The translations under genes and the position numbers were made by a program. From the NCBI GenBank assembly GCA_028751875.1, contig CM054167.1, positions 21,392,556 to 21,456,555 on the forward strand: 64,000 nt of DNA, in the 5' to 3' direction. The notes under the pieces are model-generated. The model did no database searches. It was not told the origin of the DNA and was given only the letters and a program-made list of their open reading frames with translations. The DNA is from Rapana venosa (taxonomy: Eukaryota > Mollusca > Gastropoda > Neogastropoda > Muricidae). Below, piece after piece: positions 38,701 to 51,306 of the stretch. Position 1 is the stretch's first letter, and the number at the start of each line of letters is the position of its first letter.

Positions 38701-41700
38701 GGAGGGGGTTGGTTGGTTATGGGAGCAGATGAGATGAGATGATGATGAATTATCCAAATTATTATTAACAGCTATTGTCCTGGGAAAAACGCTATGTATG
38801 TCAGTCTTCTTTTTCTTTTGTCAAACGCTCAGACAGCAACTGTTGTTGTCTGTCATATGAGCGAGAACACATTGTGCTGCCGTTAAGGGGCCTGAGAAGT
38901 CAGGCCCAGTACATCCAACTTCGGTGCGGAAGAAAACTGATTTTTTTTTTAAAAAGCTTTCTGGGGGGGGGGGGGGGAGGGGGGGGGAAGGCAGGAGAAT
39001 GGACCAAGAAGGCAGAAAACAGACAAGGATGAGGTGACAGGAAGAAAAGAAACAAGGCAGAAACAAAGAGAGAGAGAGAGAAGAGAGGGAATTCCTAGTG
39101 CAGAATTTCCAGAAGGTGGGGATACTACCTATACTGACTGGCCCACAGCATTTCCATGGAGGAAGCTGTGTCAGTTACTTATGTAAGCAAAGTGCTAAGG
39201 CCTACATTAAAATGTTGTTATGCTTTCCAATGTTGTCATGAGACTACTCAAGTCATGACAAGTTCAAAGCATAACAACCCACACTCTCCTTTAAAGGAGA
39301 TTTTTTTTTAAAAACATCCACTGATTGAAGTTGGAGTATGGCTGCCTATATGGTGAGAAATGTAAAAACAGCCGTACATGTGAACTTCTTATCCAGAGTG
39401 TACTTAGTCTCACAGTGGCTACCAGGTGTGATGAGTGAGACAGAGTGCATATTCTGGGTATATTGTGCGCACAATCATACCCTGAGTATTCAATCACACA
39501 CACACATTAGTGTGTCCAATATCACTTAATGTGAAAAGACTTTATATCAAAATCACACACACAACAATAAAACAAATAACAAAAAGTAGTGAGGACATCA
39601 AAACAGCAACAACAAAATTTAAATATATGTAAAAGATACACCTACCTGAAAAAGGAACAGGATGGTAATCTACCCGGTACCCTTTCAACACCCCATTGAG
39701 CTCCACAGGGGGTGCCCAGGACAGGGAGATAGAAGTGGAGGAGATGTTGAACGCCACCTGACGCACTGGACCAGCAGCTGTCAAAGCACACAAAACCACA
39801 GTCACCTGGATTTCCAGCCAAGATAAAAACAAAGGTAAAGGTGTCACATTTATAACCTATGCGGTCGTTCAGCAGCGAGGTATCAAAGACCTCAAGCTTC
39901 TCCAGGGGCCAGCATGTTGAAGGCAGCGACCATCTCCTCTCCCTCGCTGCTTTACCTTCTCACACCCTAAATTAAGAGGGCAAGGTACCCATTTACAGCT
40001 GGCGGACTGTGCTGAAGCCAAGGCGCGCAAACAGTCGCCCATCTACTTGGTAACAACGCTCGATGCTGCTTAACCTTAGCTTGGGGAGAGAGAGAGTGCT
40101 CTGACCACTGATCTATCCCTTCCCACTAGCCAAAACTAATGAAGAAAAAAACACACCAGTAAACAAACTATAAAAAAAAATAAATAAATAAAAAGACCCC
40201 ACAAGAACATCCCCTTCCACCACCTTTTCAGAAGAGTAGGCTATTGCATGGTGGTAAGAATGGATGACATTTACCACACAAAAAAAACCAACAACAACAA
40301 ACTGCATACACACTGGTCTCGTGTTAAGACATCATTCCTGAAGTTGGAATGTGGCTACCTTAATGGTGAACAAACGGTTGTCTATGATGATGAACCTCAG
40401 AGCTTTAGCTAAGGAACAAGGGAGAAAAAAAAAAGAAACAAGAATCCCTGAAACGAGAGTTGCCTGATTTTTTCCTCCCTTTCCTTGGCTAAAGCTCGGA
40501 AATTCACCAATGGTGAGACTTTAGAGTATGCGACCGTTTTCACCCACCACGAAGGTAGCCGCATTCCGACTTCGGGGATGTGTGCTGGGTATGTTAATGC
40601 TTCCGTAACCTACCAAACGCTGACATGAATTACGGGATCTTAAACGTGCATATCTGATCTTCAGCATGTGTATATACACGGAAGGAATTAAAGCACTGGC
40701 AGGTTTGCACTTAAAAGTTGGACCTGGGAGACGGCAAGAATCCCCACCCTTAATTCACCACATGCTGTCAAGATGGCAAGAATCCCCACCCTTAATTCAC
40801 CACATGCTGTCAAGATGGCAAGAATCCCCACCCTTAATTCACCACATGCTGTCAAGATGGCAAGAATCCCCACCCTTAATTCACCACATGCTGTCAAGAT
40901 GGCAAAAATCCCCACCATTAATTCACCACATGCTGCCGAGATTTGAACCCACGATTTCATGGACCCATGGGATTCAAGTTGAACGGTCTTAACCACTCAA
41001 GCCATATCATCTGTCGGTGTCTGCTAGAGAAAAGTAATAATAATAATAATTATGATAATGTATGAAATTTATATAGCACTGAATCTTGTAAAGCGCTCAG
41101 ATGACTTAAAAATTTTTTGTTATCGAGGATAATGGAATAAGCACTCATGTGCTTTTTTTTTACATCCAGTCCCCGTGTGTATACCGTTTTGTCAATTTTG
41201 TCATCTGTTCCCACCGGCGCACAATGGCCTACTCTTTCGAAAAGCGGAACAGGATTTAACGTGTGCGCAAGATGTTCTGCGTGCGTTCGCACACGGGGGG
41301 GGGGCCTCGGTTTATATAGTCTCATCCGAAGGACTTTGACATTCAGTTCGATTTTTTGGGGAGTCAAACTGGGAGGAAGAAAGGGCGAGGAGGCTGGGAA
41401 TCGAACCCAGAACCTCACGGTAGACTTGTTGGCAGGCGAACGTCTTAACCGTCCTGCCACCCTTCCTGTGGTACTGACCTGTCTGCAGGGTGTGTGCCTG
41501 CACCACTGCCGTGAAGGGCCCTGTTCCTGGAAACACCTGCCTGGTCTCTGCCGCCACGCGCACATCGTACCACGACCACGCCGCCACGCCACTGAAACCA
41601 AAAGAGATGGTTTGGGTTTGTTGTTGTTGTTGTTGCATGTTTCCAACACAACTCGTATATCTGGCGACAGACTAGCGTCCTGTCACAGGGGTGGTGAAAA

Positions 41701-44010
41701 ACCATCAGTTCGCTTAACGCTACAGAAACCGGGATAAGCTCCGGCTCTATGGTCCTTCTGGATCGAAAGAACATACTTCGTATATCATACCACGATCGCC
41801 ACGCCACTGGAACCTAAGAGATGGTTTGGGTTTGTTGTTAGTGTTGTTTGCTGTTTGTTATTGTTGCATGTTTCCAACACAACTCGTATATCATACCACG
41901 ACCGCCACGCCACTGGAACCAAAGAGATGGTTTGGGTTTGTTGTTGTTGTTGTTGCATGTTTCCAACACAACTCGTATATCATACCACAACCGCCACGCC
42001 ACTGCAACCAAAGAGATGGTTTGGGTTTGTTGTTGCTGTTGTTTGCTGTTGTTATTGTTGCGTGTTTCCACCACAACTCGTATATCATACCATGACCGCC
42101 ACGCCACTGGAACCAAAGAGATGGTTTGGGTTTGTTGTTGTTGTTTGCTGTTGCTGTTTGTTATTGTGCATGTTTCCAACACAACTCGTATATCATACCA
42201 CGACCACACCACTGAAACCAAAGAGATGGTTTGGGTTTGTTGCTGTTGTTTGTTGTTGTTATTGTTGCATGTTTCCAACACAACTCGTATATCATACCAC
42301 GACCACACCACTGAAACCAAAGAGATGGTTTGGGTTTGTTGCTGTTGTTTGTTGTTGTTATTGTTGCATGTTTCCACCACAACTCGTATATCATACCACG
42401 ACCGCCACGCCACTAGAACCAAAGAGATGGTTTGTTGTTGCTGTTTGTTATTGTTGCATGTTTCCAACACAACTCGTATATCATACCACGACCGACATGC
42501 CACTGGAACCAAAGAGATGGTTTGGGTTTGTTGTTGTTTGTTGTTATTGTTGCATGTTTCCAACACAACTCGTATATCATACCACGACCGCCACGCCACT
42601 GGAACCAAAGAGATGGTTTGGGTTTGTTGTTGTTGTTTGCTGTTGTTATTGTTGCATGTTTCCACCACAACTCGTATATCATACCACGCTGACACGCCAC
42701 TGAAACTAAAGAGATGGTTTGTTGTTGTTGTTTGCTGTTGTTATTGTTGCATGTTTCCACCACAACTCGTATATCATACCACGCTGACACGCCACTGAAA
42801 CTAAAGAGATTGTTTGTTGTTGCTGTTTGTTATTGTTGCATGTTTCCAACACAACTCGTATATCATACCACGCCCACGCCACTGAAACCAAAGAGATGGT
42901 TTGGGTTTGTTGTTGTTGTTTGCTGTTGTTATTGTTGCATGTTTCCAACACAACTCGTATATCATACCACGACCGACACGCCACTGGAACCAAAGAGATG
43001 GTTTATTGGCCCAGGCCAAAAGCTGTGGTCAGTTATTGATGTCCGCTAACTGCCAAGGCCTACAAAAAAAAATGTTGTTATGTTGTAAAATGTTGTGTTG
43101 TTGAGATTGCCTTCTTCAGCCATGACAAGCTCAACCTGCAATCTCCTTTGTTAAAGGAGAAAAATCCTCTGAAGTCGGAGTATGGCTGCCTATATGGTGA
43201 GGTACTTGAAAAGAGTCATACACGCAAACTTTTCATTCGGTGTACTTCCTATCTCACAGTGATTCCCAGGTGGGATGATGAGTGAATCAAAGTGTGGCAT
43301 GTTCTGGGTGACCCCCAGGGTGTAAAGCTGGGGAACGCACAACAACAACAACAAAAAGGTTGTTTGGGTTTGTTGTTGTTGTTGTTGTTGCATGTTCCCC
43401 AGCTTAACACCCTGTGGTTCACCAAGAAAAGACAGTTATTATGGTAGTGGTTTCTGCATTCAATGAAATCAGCCACACATGCTCTTCTTCTTGTCGTTGG
43501 GCATTCCTCAGCTTAACATCCTGGGGGGGGGGGGTCACCCAGAATGCACGCTACTGTGACTCACTCATCATCCCACCTGGGAATCATCATGAGACCAAAA
43601 GTACACACTGGGTGAGACGTTTAGGTCTCTGACTGTTTTGAAGTAATTTGCTGCACAGGCAGCCTTCTTCCATCTTCAGAGGATTTTTTTTCCTTCTATG
43701 AAGAAGTAAAGGTTGTTATGCTAAGAAGTTTAACACATTGTTTTTTGTCTTTTTGTTTTTGGCTTTGTTATGCTAAGAGTTTGTTGTATATAGCTGAAGA
43801 CAATCTCAATACAATATTTCAAAGCATCAAGACACTTTGACGCAGGACTTGGCACTTCAATCAGTAACCGATAAGTTTTTGACCTAGGCCAATGATTTCG
43901 TTCACTTTCCTTCATCTTTTGAATTGAAGGAATATTGGAATGAATGAAATGAAGTGGTCAGAAGAAAACGAACAAAATTAAGGTAGCTGTTTGAGAGACT
44001 GGTGTAATGT

Positions 44011-44063
<53 letters not shown>

Positions 44064-44297
44064 TTGAGTGAGTGTGTATGTGTGAGTGAGAAATTATGTA
44101 TGTATGTGTGTTTGTGTGCGTGCACATGTGTGCGGTTGCATGTGAGCGTGAGTGCACATGTGTGTGTGTGTGCATACACACATGCCATGCATGTGTGCGG
44201 TGCATGAGTCTGTAAAAATCTTGAGCAAGCATTCATTGACTATGTGCCTATTCACATTCGTTGAGTATGTAAAAGTATGTGAGTATGAACCCGCTAT

Positions 44298-44350
<53 letters not shown>

Positions 44351-45609
44351 ACACACACACGGACATGTTAATGCTATGACCTTACCTGATGGACACACTA
44401 AGGGTGTGGTTATCCAGAGTGGTTAACTCTTTCCATGCAGGGCTCGTGGCCAGGCGGTACTGCACCACGTAAGCAGCCAGCTCACAGTTGCGGTTCTTGG
44501 CGGGCACGGGCTGGAAAGAGTTAAATGTGATATAAATGTTACATCAAGACTGAACTGACAATGAAAAGGCTTGGGGGGGAGGGGGGTTGAAGTTATTTGG
44601 GGGTAAGGGGGAAAAACAGTGACATCAAAGTAATTTTGAATCAAATCATGCATATCTGAAATTTTAAGAAAAACCAGATATGCAAACAAACAAATGAAGC
44701 ATTGCCTGAATTCAACCTCTTTGTCCTTGCAAACTAAACTACAAACCTTTCTTGAACTAATGAAAACAAAACAAAAAAACCAACATATCAAGCTTAACAT
44801 GGTAAATTTTTTTTAAAAACAACAGAAAACAAACAAAAAAATCGCTAGAATTAATCTTCTTTGTACTTGCAAACATAAAACCAAATACCTTTCCTGAAAC
44901 TGAAAAAAAAAATTCATTATAAAAAAAATCCAAAGCATGGCAGTTTTCTAGTTTAAAAACCAAAACCCCAAACCAAACCCACCGACATTATACACAAGAA
45001 TAAAAGGAAGGAGAGGAGGGTGGAAGAGGGTAACATCATCTGCACCCCCTCCCCCCCCCCAAAAAAAAAATCAGTCAGTGTGTGCCCTTTACCTGCCAGG
45101 AGATGTGTAGAGTGTTTCCCGGAAGAGCAGACACTTCTAGATTCTGAGGAGGACTGCCAGGCACTGAAACATGCAGTGACAGAGGTTTTATAGTGGTAGA
45201 AGTAGAATTCATAGTAGTAGTAGTAGGAGGAAGAGGAGGAAGAGGAGGAAGAGGAAGAGTAGTAGGACTAGAAGTAGGAGTAGGAGCAGGAGTAGAAGTA
45301 GTAGTAGTGGTTGGCATAGTAGTAGGAGGAGTAGGAGTAGTCTACTACAACTCCTCCTAGTAGGAATAGTAGAAGTAGTCATAGGTGGAGGAGGAAGAGG
45401 AGGCGTACTAGTAGTAGTAGTAGTAGTAGTAGCAGTAGTAGTAGTAGCAGCAGCGGCGGCGGCAGTGGTAGTAGTAGTAGGAGCAGGAGGTGTAGGAGTA
45501 GTAGTAGTAGAAGTAGTAGGAGGAGGAGGAAGAGGCAGCTGCTGCAGCAGCAGTAGTAGTCTCATAAAAGAAGTAAAAGCAGTAGAGTAGTAGTAGTAGT
45601 AGTAGAAGA

Positions 45610-45641
<32 letters not shown>

Positions 45642-48600
45642 AAGTAGTAGTAGTAGTAGTAGCAGCAGTAACAGTAGCAGCAGCAGCAATAGCAGTAGTA
45701 GTAGTAATAAACCAAGCCTTTCCCTTTCTTCCCAGGTTGACGAAAAAAAATGAACTGAAAGTTAAAGTCCTTCAGATGAGACTATTAACCAAGGCCCCGA
45801 ATGCACGCAGAACATCTTGCGCACGCTTTAAAAACCCCATTCCGCCTTTTGGAAGAGTAGGCCATTACGTGCAAGTAGGAAGGGATGACAATTTTTTTTT
45901 TTTTTAATGCAAGCACACATGTGTCATGTCTAGACACCATCCCTGAAGTTGGAATGCGGCTACCTAAATGATGGGGGTGAAGGGAGTAGAGGGAATGATT
46001 GCATATGCACAAATTTCACCATTGGCAAACCTCTAGTAGCTCTAGTCAAGGGACAAATAAAACAAAGAGCATGTGCAAAATGTTTCCTGCACTTTTGGGT
46101 ACTGGAAAAAACTTCACGTTACTCTCGTATCTACCTCCCCCACCTCCCCAACCACCACCCCTGCACGCTAATGGAGTAAGAACTAAATGTTTACTTCAGG
46201 AGGAAAGACTCGAACCTGTGACCTCAGGCCGCCATTACATTATCTTCTTCTTCTTCGTCTTCTTCATCGAACACTCAGAGAGCAAGTACTGTTGTCTGTT
46301 ATATGAGTGAAAATGCATTGCACTGCCGTTAAGTGCCTGACAAGTCAGGCCCAGCGCACTCAGCTTCAGTGTGCCATTACATAGTGAGTTCTAACAGTCT
46401 TCTTCTTCTTCTTTGTTGAATGCTCAGACAGCCACTATTGCTGTCTGCTATAAGAGCAAAAATGCGTCACGCTGCCGTTAAGCGCCTGACACATTCAGGC
46501 CCAGCGCATCCGACTTAGGCATAAGAGAGAACTGTTATCTTTTAAGTCTTTCTGGGGAAAAAAAAAAAGCAAGAGAACGGACCAAGAAGGCAGAAAACAG
46601 ACAAGAAGGAGGTGACAGGAAGAAAAGGGAACAAGGCAGAAACAAAGAGGGGGATAGAAAAGAGGGAATTCCTAGTACAGAATTTCCAGAAGGTGGGGAT
46701 GCTGTTTATACTTAAAGACCCCCCTCCCCCCCAGCATCCCCACAGGGGAGTCCTGACAGTCTAACTCATACAATATTCCACATCTTTCACTCCAAGATTG
46801 TGTCAGAAGTGAAAGTCTGAACCATATGCTAGAGATTCTTTTCTAAGACCAGAGGCCCATCCCTCCCTAAACTGTCTTTTTAAAACAGTAGAAAATAATT
46901 GATATATACCTCTATCCAATTTTTTTTTGTGGGGGGGGGGTCTTGGAACAACGAATCTCACCAGTAGGGTCCGTTCTGATGCCGATGACCTCGCTTTTGG
47001 GGCTGACGCCTTTCGCGTTCTCGGCCTCCACGGTAAAAGAGTACCTTGTCCAGGGAGATAAATCTCTGATCACAACAGTCTGCTGGGAACTGTCGGTAAA
47101 AACGGAGCCCAGCGTTGGAGTTCTGTTCTCCAGCCGGTAGGTGACTTTGTATCGGAGGATGGGTCCATTTTGCTGCCCTGGGGGTACAGGCTGAAAAACA
47201 ATATAAATTAATTAGTTAGATAAATATATATATGTATGTATATGTGTGTGTGTTATACAATGGATGGGTCCATTTTGCTCTCGTGGGGTTAAAGGGAGGA
47301 AAAAAAACAAAAACAGTATTCTAAATAAAATATAAAAGCAAAAAAGTTGAACCTCGTCCCCCCCAAAAAAAAAATTAAAAACAAGAGTTAAGGGGGAAGA
47401 AGGGGTGGGGTGGGGGGTGGGGGGGGGGGTTAAATCCCTTTTTCACAAGTGCGACATTAAGATTCAAGATTTCATTCTTTTTCCACCCCTTTTGGGGTAT
47501 GGAGGATTACAAACGAATTCAACAGGAAAAGAAAACCTAATAGAAATACTTCCCAAAATAAAACCAACACAACCAGGAACTGAAAAGCAAGAGTTCATCG
47601 CAAAATGATAAACAAACAGTAGTAAAGACTCAAGACATTTCAGCGCTATATAAATTCCATACATTGTTATTATTACATCAATTTCTTTAAAAGACACAAT
47701 CTACACCGATAAACAAACAGTAGTAAAGACTCAAGACATTTCTTTTATGTAAAGTGTATCAATTTCTTTAAAAGACACTAAAAGACACAATCTACACTTG
47801 CGAAAGACAGAAAAGGAATAAGGCCGAAACAAAGAGGGATAGGGAAAAAAAAAGAAAAAGAATTCCTAGCACAGAATATCCAGACAGTGGGGATGCTATT
47901 TATACTGACAGGCCCCCCTGGCATCCCCACAGTGGGGGGAGGGTGGGGATGGGGGAGATGGGGAGTCTCTCAGATCGAAATTTATCCACAGTTACGACAC
48001 GAACACCTACCTGCCAGTTGACCTGTACAGAGAAAGGACCCAGCACAGACACCTCCACGCTTCTTGGGGGGCTGGACGGAGCTGATAGAGTAAACACACA
48101 CACCATTAGTGATACTTACACACACTTCTCTGTGTATATATATTGTGTGTGTATGTGTTATATATACATATTGTGAAAAATCATGATCACATACAACACA
48201 CATGTATCTCAACACTCCTTCGGATGAGACTATAAACCGAGGCCCCGTGTGCAAACGCATGCAGAACATCTTGCGCACACGTTAAATCCTGTTCCGCTAT
48301 TCGGAAGAGTAGGCCATTGTGTGCCAGTGGAAACAGATGACAAAATTTACAAAAACGCATACACACGGGGACTGGATGTAAAAAAGCACATGAGTGCTTA
48401 TTCCATTATCCTCGATATAAAAGAATAAATAAAATAAAAAATAAAAACACAAAATCAAACAAAAAAAACCCAACACACATCCCTTCACCTTCACCTAACC
48501 CTTAGTCTTCTTGTAGACCGTTGGGGTACCACTGAAGATTTTGCAACCAGCTTCCTCCATAATTTTCTGCGTGTATAAAATCCATACATGCATGTGTGAA

Positions 48601-50106
48601 TGTAGGCACGAAGGCCTGTCACCCTTCTGAAGACTTTATTTAGTTTACCAATTTGTAAAAGAAAAATAAATCAGAAAAATGAAAAGGGCTGCTACTACTG
48701 ACATTACGTCAACTAATTTTCCATTTATTACTATCATAACTACATACCTTTACTGGTAATGGTGCAAACATTTCTACTTTTCCACAGACGCACATAGACA
48801 TAGGCAAAGACACAACACACACACACAGAGGCACACACACAACACACATAGAGGCACAGACACACACGCTCTCTCTCTCTCTCTCACACACACACACGGC
48901 AACCCCCCTTCATGTATGGGCCAATGACGTTTTTGTGAATAAATCTTTCGTGTTCGAGTTCTCTCACACACACACTCTCTCTCTCACTCACTTACACACT
49001 CACACACACACACTACACTACACACCACCCTCACTCTTTCACACATAAAACACACATTCTCCTTCTCACCCCTACCACCCTCACTTTCCCACCCACCACA
49101 ACTCACCTCCCACCCCCACCCCCCCCTCCCCACCCCCTCTCCACCCACTCTCACCAAACATACTAACTCCCCCCCCCCCCCCCCCCCCCCACCCCCCCCC
49201 CCCCCCCCCACTCCATCACTACAAAACTCCTCACACCTGATTGGTTGGTTCGCAGGGTGACGGCGGGGGAGGACATCAGCCCCCACAGCGTGTTCCCCTG
49301 CCACAGGTTGGCGCCCCGCACACGCACACTGTACTCCGTGTTGGGCGTCAGCTTGTCCAGCACCACTCGCTGACTCGGAGACGACGACGAGCTGCTTACG
49401 CTCAGGACGGAATATTCTGAAAGGAACAGTCATCATCATCATCATCATCATCATCATCGTTAACCATGACACCCAGTGGTGTGGTGTAGGGCAGCAACAA
49501 AAGCGCTTCCACTCCTGCCGATCCCTGGGCCAACAACCTAGTCACTGATCCCCAAGAGTGGCTGCTGCATGGCCTTCATCTCCCTCTCGGCTTTGGCCAT
49601 CAGCATTCATACGAGTCTCACTGGACCCGGGAGGTCCTTCGCAGGCAAAAAGTAGAAGTTTTCTGTGGTGTTGCTGTTTCCGTAACTTTTCTTTTTTACG
49701 GGACAGGGTTGTTAGCCCTGTGCCCAACCCCCAACCTGGAGGAAGGCTTCCACCTTAGTCACCTTTTACGACATGCCTGGTTGGAGGGCAGGGATCCTAT
49801 TCTTGCAATGCTCGTTTTGCAAGCATACCCCGGGAGTCCCACGGGGGGGAAAGGAATAGTGGGTTTGTTTTATTTTTTATTTCGAAGATACTTATCAACT
49901 GTCACAGCTGACAGATTTCCACCCACACACTTTCAGTGACTCTAGCAGCTGCTATTCATTCCATTCCATCCCAGCCCAGCTGGTGCTAAAATTACAGGAG
50001 GAACTGATCGCACTTGGACTGGGTAAAAGGACGGGGCGTGCTAATTGTAGCACTCTTGACTGAGTGATGTTGGATTTGCATGCTGTGCTGCATTTCAATT
50101 GTGACT

Positions 50107-50137
<31 letters not shown>

Positions 50138-51110
50138 GGCAGATTGGTGGTTAGAACATTGCACTCATGATCTGACAGCCTGGGATCGAGCCACCATGGA
50201 AGCGCCACTTTTAGGAAATTTTACCCTGGAGTTAGCATTAGTATGGACTCCACTCTCCCATAATTTCTTCGAATGGGACGATAAACTGAAGCCCCATGAG
50301 TGAATGCATACAAAACATCTTGCGCATACGTTAAAAACCCGTTCCACCTATTGGTAGGAAGGGATGACAAAATCTTTTTAAAACAACACTGGTGCTGTGT
50401 TTAGATACCATCCCTGAAGTCAGAATGCAGCTACCTTAACGGTGGGTAAAAACGGCTGCATACGCAAAAGTCTAACCATCGGTGAACCTTGGAGCTCTAG
50501 CCAAGGAATGAAAAAAAAAAGAAGTTAAAAAAAGAAAATCTAAATTCAGAGTGGAGGACAGACAGCAGAAGACTGACCAGTTTCGTTGTGTGGTTTAAAC
50601 TGCAGCTGATAGTGCTCGATGTTGCCGTTGGGTTGGTCCGGAATTTCCCAGTAAACGGTGGCTGTGGTGGCGGTGGTGGAGATCACTCGTACGTTTCTTG
50701 GGGCGGACGGGCCTGCACACATTTCAAAATTATTATAAAAAATTCCTCTGGAGTTGGAGTATGGCTGCCTGTATGGCAAGGTACTTGAAAAATGATAATA
50801 ATAATAATGATAATAATAATAATAATGTATGGGATTATTTACAGCGCTGAATCTTGTAAAGGAACAAATCAGTCATTTGTACAGACTTTTCATCCAGTGT
50901 GTAGGTACAGTCTCACACTGATTCCCAGGTGGGATGAGTGAGACAAGAGTGCATGTTCTGGGAGACCCCCAGAGTTGGAAGCTGGGGAATATGCAACAAT
51001 AATAACAACAACCAACCGACCAACCAACAACAAAAAAAAGTTTCTTCTTTAAACATGGAAAAGGAAAACGGCAATTATCCTGCATTCAAGTTTCGTAGTC
51101 AATAAACAAT

Positions 51111-51160
<50 letters not shown>

Positions 51161-51253
51161 AGAGAGAGTGAGAGAGAGAGAAAAGAGAGAGAGAGAGTGA
51201 GAGAGAGAGAGAGAGGGGGGGGGGGAGGGAGGGGGAGAGGGACAGAGGGAGGG

Positions 51254-51306
<53 letters not shown>

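Noticed and set aside
41848..42798. Plus-strand frame of 316 codons over the exon 15 array
   Set aside because: Antisense to the exon-derived repeat units; rich in Cys/Val from TTG and TGT repeats and not homologous to anything recognised.
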